A stretch of 8,929 bases of DNA, taken from positions 1 to 8,929 of the forward strand of contig JAJRSN010000290.1 in assembly GCA_024278715.1 (NCBI GenBank), in the 5' to 3' direction. The translations under genes were made by a program, and so were the position numbers. The notes beneath the pieces were generated by a model, which saw nothing but the letters and a program-made list of their open reading frames with translations, was not told the origin of the DNA and ran no database searches. Of the stretch, positions 6,360 to 8,929 are shown piece after piece (position 1 is the stretch's first letter; every line of letters starts with the position of its first letter). The DNA comes from Calditrichota bacterium. Lineage in GTDB: Bacteria; Calditrichota; Calditrichia; Calditrichales; Calditrichaceae.

Positions 6360-6437
6360 CCCCCTCTGTATCTCGCCCTTTCGTAATCTTTGCTTATCAT
6401 TCACAAGCTTCTCTTTAAACCATTGTATCAAATTCAA

Positions 6438-6482
6438 AAAAAGCCACAGCGTTAAGGGGGAAGGAAACTGCTGTGGCTTTTT
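6438..6482 (-). terminator. Strong rho-independent terminator, probably bidirectional
   Basis: AAAAAGCCACAGC (6438-6450) pairs perfectly with GCTGTGGCTTTTT (6470-6482) around a 19-nt loop. On the minus strand the GCTGTGGC stem arm runs into seven T (complement of 6436-6442), only a few bases after the rhodanese stop at 6489. It therefore ends the minus-strand operon. In the plus direction it has five T and could also stop read-through from the cytochrome operon some 770 nt upstream. Confidence 0.85.
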
Positions 6483-6488
6483 GGGATT

Positions 6489-7121
6489 TCAGCATCCCTC
6501 GTCAAATTGTTTTTTCTTGTTATTTCTAACGCGGATTACAGGTTTGGAAATCTTCGGTTTTTGTGCCTCGGTCCCGGTCGCGCCGATGTTTGCACCCATC
6601 ATCACCGGAGCCGCGGCTTTGCGAAATTCATAGCGGAAAAGTTCGTCATCCGTGTAGGCGCCCGTCGGTTTGCGCGGATTGCCGAAGGCTTCGACCCAGT
6701 AATTCATCCCCCCGCCAAGAATGTAAACATCTTTAAAACCCCGCTGTTTTAAAAGTAACCATGCCTGACTCGCCAGTGTATTGCCGTTTGAGGTCAGAAT
6801 AATCGTATTATTTTGAGCCGCTTCCCGTAAATATTCATTATTCAATAATTCGGTTACAGGAATATTAACGCTGCCGGGAATGTGATATTTTTCGAAGTCT
6901 TCTTTGCCGCGAACATCCACAACAACAAATCCGGATTCTTTGTCAATAATCGAATGGGCAAGATCGTCAGCGGAAATATAGTAATTACGATGCTGCAGTT
7001 CATTTACAAGGTCTGCGGTATCCGGGGTAATGTGCCCCGCGCGATCCACCGGAGCGAAGGCTAAAATAAGACCCAATACAAAAAGAAAACCGAATCCGAT
7101 AAGTTTTGACGACCATCTCAT
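6489..7121 (-). CDS. Membrane-anchored rhodanese-like protein without catalytic cysteine
   Basis: Rhodanese-domain protein of 210 residues, probably periplasmic and tethered by an N-terminal hydrophobic segment (about 7-24). The rhodanese fold spans roughly 49-148: VVVDVRGKEDFEKYHIPGS (66-84) is the DxR...HIPGA motif and GFKDVYILGGGMNYW (128-142) the usual last block. The catalytic loop, normally CxxGxR, reads TSNGNT (110-115): serine replaces the sulphur-carrying cysteine, so ordinary sulphurtransferase activity is unlikely. A binding or scaffolding role for sulphur-related partners is possible (inference). The tail (150-210) is basic and low in predicted structure, ending in Cys210. I start at ATG 7121, which overlaps the previous stop as ATGA and has AAGGAG 8 nt upstream; an ATG at 7157 would lie 40 nt inside the neighbouring gene. 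It is the last gene of the minus-strand sulphur operon. Confidence 0.85.
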   Translation of the reverse strand: MRWSSKLIGFGFLFVLGLILAFAPVDRAGHITPDTADLVNELQHRNYYISADDLAHSIIDKESGFVVVDVRGKEDFEKYHIPGSVNIPVTELLNNEYLREAAQNNTIILTSNGNTLASQAWLLLKQRGFKDVYILGGGMNYWVEAFGNPRKPTGAYTDDELFRYEFRKAAAPVMMGANIGATGTEAQKPKISKPVIRVRNNKKKQFDEGC

Positions 7122-7711
7122 TTTGCCGGCTCCTTTCCGAATTTGTTTTCCGCCCATTCTGCGCCTAAAAACATTGCGATAGCAGCGATGATAACCAAAA
7201 ATCCGATCAAACCGGTGGGAGCCTTAAGCCAGTCGGTTATCTTTGCCGCGCCCATGTAACCGGAATTATAGAGCCCTTCCAACAGCGGAAACAATTCGCC
7301 AAACACAAACATACCGAAGAGTGCGCCGCCCAAAAAAACCAGGGCGTCAATACGACCGAGCACCGCGCCCACCACCGAGGTTCCCGGACAGTAGCCTCCC
7401 ACGGCAAATCCGATCCCGAAAATCAATCCGCCGACAACTTGCGCGCCGAGATAGGTGGGATTCACGTAAACTTGGCTGATATCGATCCAACCGAAGAGGG
7501 TGAAATACATCAAGCCTATCATGGCAGTAACAATAGCGGTAAACATAACTTTTAAAACGGTCATGTCTTCAAAATAAAACTGCAAAGCTAACTTTCGGCT
7601 TTCGCCGAAACCGGCGCGTTCCAGCCAAAACCCGAAACTGATTCCCACCAAAAGAGCTATCACATAGCCGGTTTCGACGCCGAAATACCCGAATTTAAAA
7701 AATGGTGCCAT
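7118..7711 (-). CDS. YeeE/YedE-type sulphur transport protein, second half-size subunit
   Basis: Inner-membrane protein of 197 residues from the YeeE/YedE (sulphur transport, TsuA-like) family, which moves thiosulphate or related sulphur compounds. Visible family landmarks are GISFGFWLERAGFGESRKLA (23-42) and GGYCPGTSVVGA (105-116) with conserved Cys108. Five or so hydrophobic segments are seen (about 15-31, 52-74, 87-105, 122-138, 166-184). Characterised TsuA-type proteins are about twice this length with two homologous halves; here the halves are separate genes, the other being the next gene upstream in the operon (18-nt gap). GGAGAAAG (minus strand of 7715-7722) supports the ATG at 7711, and the stop overlaps the rhodanese start by 4 nt. 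The transported compound is inferred; the sulphur context comes from the neighbouring rhodanese-like and NrfD-type genes. Confidence 0.9.
   Translation of the reverse strand: MAPFFKFGYFGVETGYVIALLVGISFGFWLERAGFGESRKLALQFYFEDMTVLKVMFTAIVTAMIGLMYFTLFGWIDISQVYVNPTYLGAQVVGGLIFGIGFAVGGYCPGTSVVGAVLGRIDALVFLGGALFGMFVFGELFPLLEGLYNSGYMGAAKITDWLKAPTGLIGFLVIIAAIAMFLGAEWAENKFGKEPAK
7130..7135 (-). promoter_or_regulatory. Ribosome binding site fixing the rhodanese start
   Basis: AAGGAG on the minus strand, 8 nt before the ATG at 7121, inside the last codons of the upstream YeeE/YedE-type gene. It supports the shorter 210-residue product and a translationally coupled ATGA junction. Confidence 0.8.
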
Positions 7712-7729
7712 CTGCTTTCTCCGTTTTCT

Positions 7730-8233
7730 CTAAATCCATTGTTTACGAACAAAATAAGCGGCGGCGTAAGCTCCGGCAAAGACGGCGAACATAAACGCCC
7801 AGCTTCCCAACGCCAGAGTGGCGCCGCCGGTTAAAGCCAGACCGCTGGTGCAGCCGCGCGCCAGACGGGCGCTGAATCCGATTAACGAGCCGCCGATAAA
7901 CGCCAGAATCAATCGGTTTTTAACGGAAATATTTGGTCCCTTTCCCGTCTTTACCTTCAATCGACCCGCCAAAGCCCCTGAAAGAAATCCGCCGATCATT
8001 ACGCCGATAACCTCAAAAACCAGCCAGTTAGAAAGCGGGCTCTCAAAATATTTGGAAAAATAGGCATTAGCCTGCGTATGACCCGGAGCGATCACTTTAA
8101 GAAGCCAGACGTCAAAGCGCATTAAAGCTCCCGAAGCGCCCAGCCCGCGACCCATTAAAACAAAAGCCGATAAAAGGGTGAGTCCAAGTCCCACACCGGC
8201 GAGATAAGGGTTCCAGAATTTTTGCTCTTTCAT
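7730..8233 (-). CDS. YeeE/YedE-type sulphur transport protein, first half-size subunit
   Basis: Inner-membrane protein of 167 residues, the other half of a YeeE/YedE pair. Landmarks are MGRGLGASGALMRFD (27-41), GVMIGGFLSGALAGR (77-91) and ARLARGCTSGLALTGGA (122-138) with conserved Cys128. With Cys108 of the partner, this cysteine is a candidate for relaying sulphur through hydropersulphide-type contacts, as proposed for TsuA. Hydrophobic segments are at about 10-28, 68-90, 107-121 and 140-162. I start at ATG 8233, with AGAGGA 7 nt upstream (minus strand of 8241-8246) and a 16-nt gap from the NrfD-type gene. A longer frame from 8293 would run 44 nt into that gene and add a non-membrane leader that family members do not have. 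The two halves probably assemble as a heteromer (inference). Confidence 0.9.
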   Translation of the reverse strand: MKEQKFWNPYLAGVGLGLTLLSAFVLMGRGLGASGALMRFDVWLLKVIAPGHTQANAYFSKYFESPLSNWLVFEVIGVMIGGFLSGALAGRLKVKTGKGPNISVKNRLILAFIGGSLIGFSARLARGCTSGLALTGGATLALGSWAFMFAVFAGAYAAAYFVRKQWI

Positions 8234-8249
8234 AGTCTTTTCCTCTTTT

Positions 8250-8929
8250 TTACTGCATAAAACGATACAACCAACGGGATGACTGACCGGCATCGACCAC
8301 GATGAAGCGCAAAATAAGTCCGCCGATCAACACCAGCAATGCGGGTATGGCGACCGGCACTTTGTAACCGCGCCATTCCATGAGTTCGGTAATTAACGGA
8401 ACGATCAAACCAAGAATAAACACAAATGTCCAGAAGACCGCCGTGTAGGGTCCGCCAAGAAATAACCCGGCAGCCTCTTCGTGAACCTGTATGCTGGCTA
8501 AAAAACCCATGAATAAATGGATTATCAAAAAGATTTCAGCGGCAATCAGCCACATATCGATTTTACTGAACAAGAGCCGTTCTTCGTGATTTTTACTCAA
8601 AAGAATGATGAACGCCGTTCCCGTAGAAAATCCCGAAACCAAAAACAAGGGACCTAAAATCGAAGTATTCCAAAAGGGACGCGCGTTAAAGGCGGAAAGC
8701 AGTATTCCGGTGTAAATTCCGAGAATGATCGAAAGCAAAAGAAGCGCCCAGGCAATGACTTTGCCGAATTTGCGGGTCAACTCTATTACCCGGACGAGCA
8801 GTTTCCAATTCCATTTAAATTGCGGAAAAACGTCTTTTGCAAATTGCAGCGCCCATAAAACGCTTAAAGGGAAGATGAGCAGCAGAGTCCATGCGCCCCA
8901 CGACATGGGAGATTCAAGGCGAATTGTTG
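8250..8929 (-). CDS. NrfD/PsrC-family quinone-interacting membrane subunit (5' end cut by right edge)
   Basis: Integral membrane subunit of the NrfD/PsrC/PhsC superfamily, which exchanges electrons between the quinone pool and an FeS subunit of a reductase or dehydrogenase. The 226 full codons visible run off the right edge: upstream of the internal ATG at 8906 the frame stays open and reads TIRLESP, giving SPMSWGAW, a signature of the family. About seven hydrophobic segments follow (near 4-21, 47-72, 83-104, 120-138, 153-174, 186-203 of the count from Met 8906), ending in SRWLYRFMQ. Members are usually about 250-400 residues, so an N-terminal part with one or more helices is missing. It heads the visible sulphur operon. 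The usual companions, a four-cluster ferredoxin and a molybdopterin catalytic subunit, would be expected beyond the edge. The sulphur substrate is suggested only by the downstream genes. Confidence 0.88.
   Translation of the reverse strand, partial: TIRLESPMSWGAWTLLLIFPLSVLWALQFAKDVFPQFKWNWKLLVRVIELTRKFGKVIAWALLLLSIILGIYTGILLSAFNARPFWNTSILGPLFLVSGFSTGTAFIILLSKNHEERLLFSKIDMWLIAAEIFLIIHLFMGFLASIQVHEEAAGLFLGGPYTAVFWTFVFILGLIVPLITELMEWRGYKVPVAIPALLVLIGGLILRFIVVDAGQSSRWLYRFMQ

Larger units (their letters stand above)
5667..6488. other. Gene-free convergent spacer rich in dispersed repeats
   Basis: About 820 nt between two converging operons with no credible gene. The stretch is AT-rich and holds at least four kinds of element, listed separately: CACAGATTA-type repeats with two extended copies (5667-6015), a diverged long inverted repeat (6052-6131), paired REP-like palindromes (6319-6359) and a terminator (6438-6482). 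The piece at 6132-6290 shows nothing I can name. Convergent gaps carry no promoters, so insertions there are tolerated, which may explain the accumulation. Confidence 0.7.

Noticed and set aside
5667..6370. CRISPR array in the repeat-rich spacer
   Set aside because: Repeat units are diverged, irregularly spaced and partly inverted, with no uniform spacers and no cas genes.
6246..6437. 63-codon open frame on the minus strand ending in a hydrophobic stretch
   Set aside because: It runs through the REP-like palindromes and the AATCTGTGTAAT repeat trace, has no ribosome site and reads like translated repeat sequence.
7122..7157. Upstream ATG (7157) for the rhodanese-like gene
   Set aside because: It lies inside the preceding YeeE/YedE gene and lacks a ribosome site, while ATG 7121 has AAGGAG at ideal spacing and an ATGA coupling.
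8234..8293. Upstream ATG (8293) for the first YeeE/YedE-type gene
   Set aside because: It would overlap the NrfD-type gene by 44 nt and add a non-family leader; ATG 8233 has its own AGAGGA site.

Overview
The window looks like a chromosomal segment from an anaerobic or facultatively respiring Gram-negative bacterium of moderate GC content. Periplasmic multihaem cytochromes, weak Shine-Dalgarno sites before some genes, a TAnnTTTG-like promoter element and CACAGATTA / CGAACGAAGTGAGAAATCTT-type dispersed repeats fit a relative of the Bacteroidota/Calditrichota (FCB) group. That placement is inference from style, not from a marker gene.

Layout. (1) Positions 1-731, minus strand: the N-terminal 243 residues of an aldo/keto reductase, cut by the left edge. 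(2) Positions 732-983: a divergent intergenic region that should hold promoters for both directions. (3) Positions 984-5666, plus strand: a tight four-gene operon encoding a Rieske iron-sulphur protein, a compact cytochrome b, a 12-haem-motif membrane-anchored cytochrome c and a 10-haem-motif secreted cytochrome c. The genes are separated by 9, -22 and 13 nt once the last start is corrected to a TTG at 4059. (4) Positions 5667-6488: a gene-free convergent gap filled with several kinds of dispersed repeat, ending in a strong terminator. (5) Positions 6489-8929, minus strand, transcribed right to left: an NrfD/PsrC-type quinone-interacting membrane subunit (cut by the right edge), two half-size YeeE/YedE-type sulphur-transport proteins and a membrane-anchored rhodanese-like protein that lacks the catalytic cysteine. 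Spacings are 16, 18 and -4 nt, again after correcting two starts.

How it works together. The plus-strand operon encodes a Rieske/cytochrome b complex with no cytochrome c1. Two related multihaem cytochromes occupy the place of the usual electron acceptor. Quinol would be oxidised by the Rieske/b core and electrons passed into a periplasmic wire of 22 c-type haem motifs. The minus-strand operon looks like the distal part of a polysulphide/thiosulphate-reductase-like (NrfD-family) system with uptake or handling of sulphur compounds through the YeeE/YedE pair. Its FeS and catalytic subunits would lie beyond the right edge. The most interesting element is the alternative bc complex: its cytochrome b has altered quinol-site motifs, and the paralogous cytochromes show haem gain or loss, including a site where CYGCH in one protein is DYGLH in the other.
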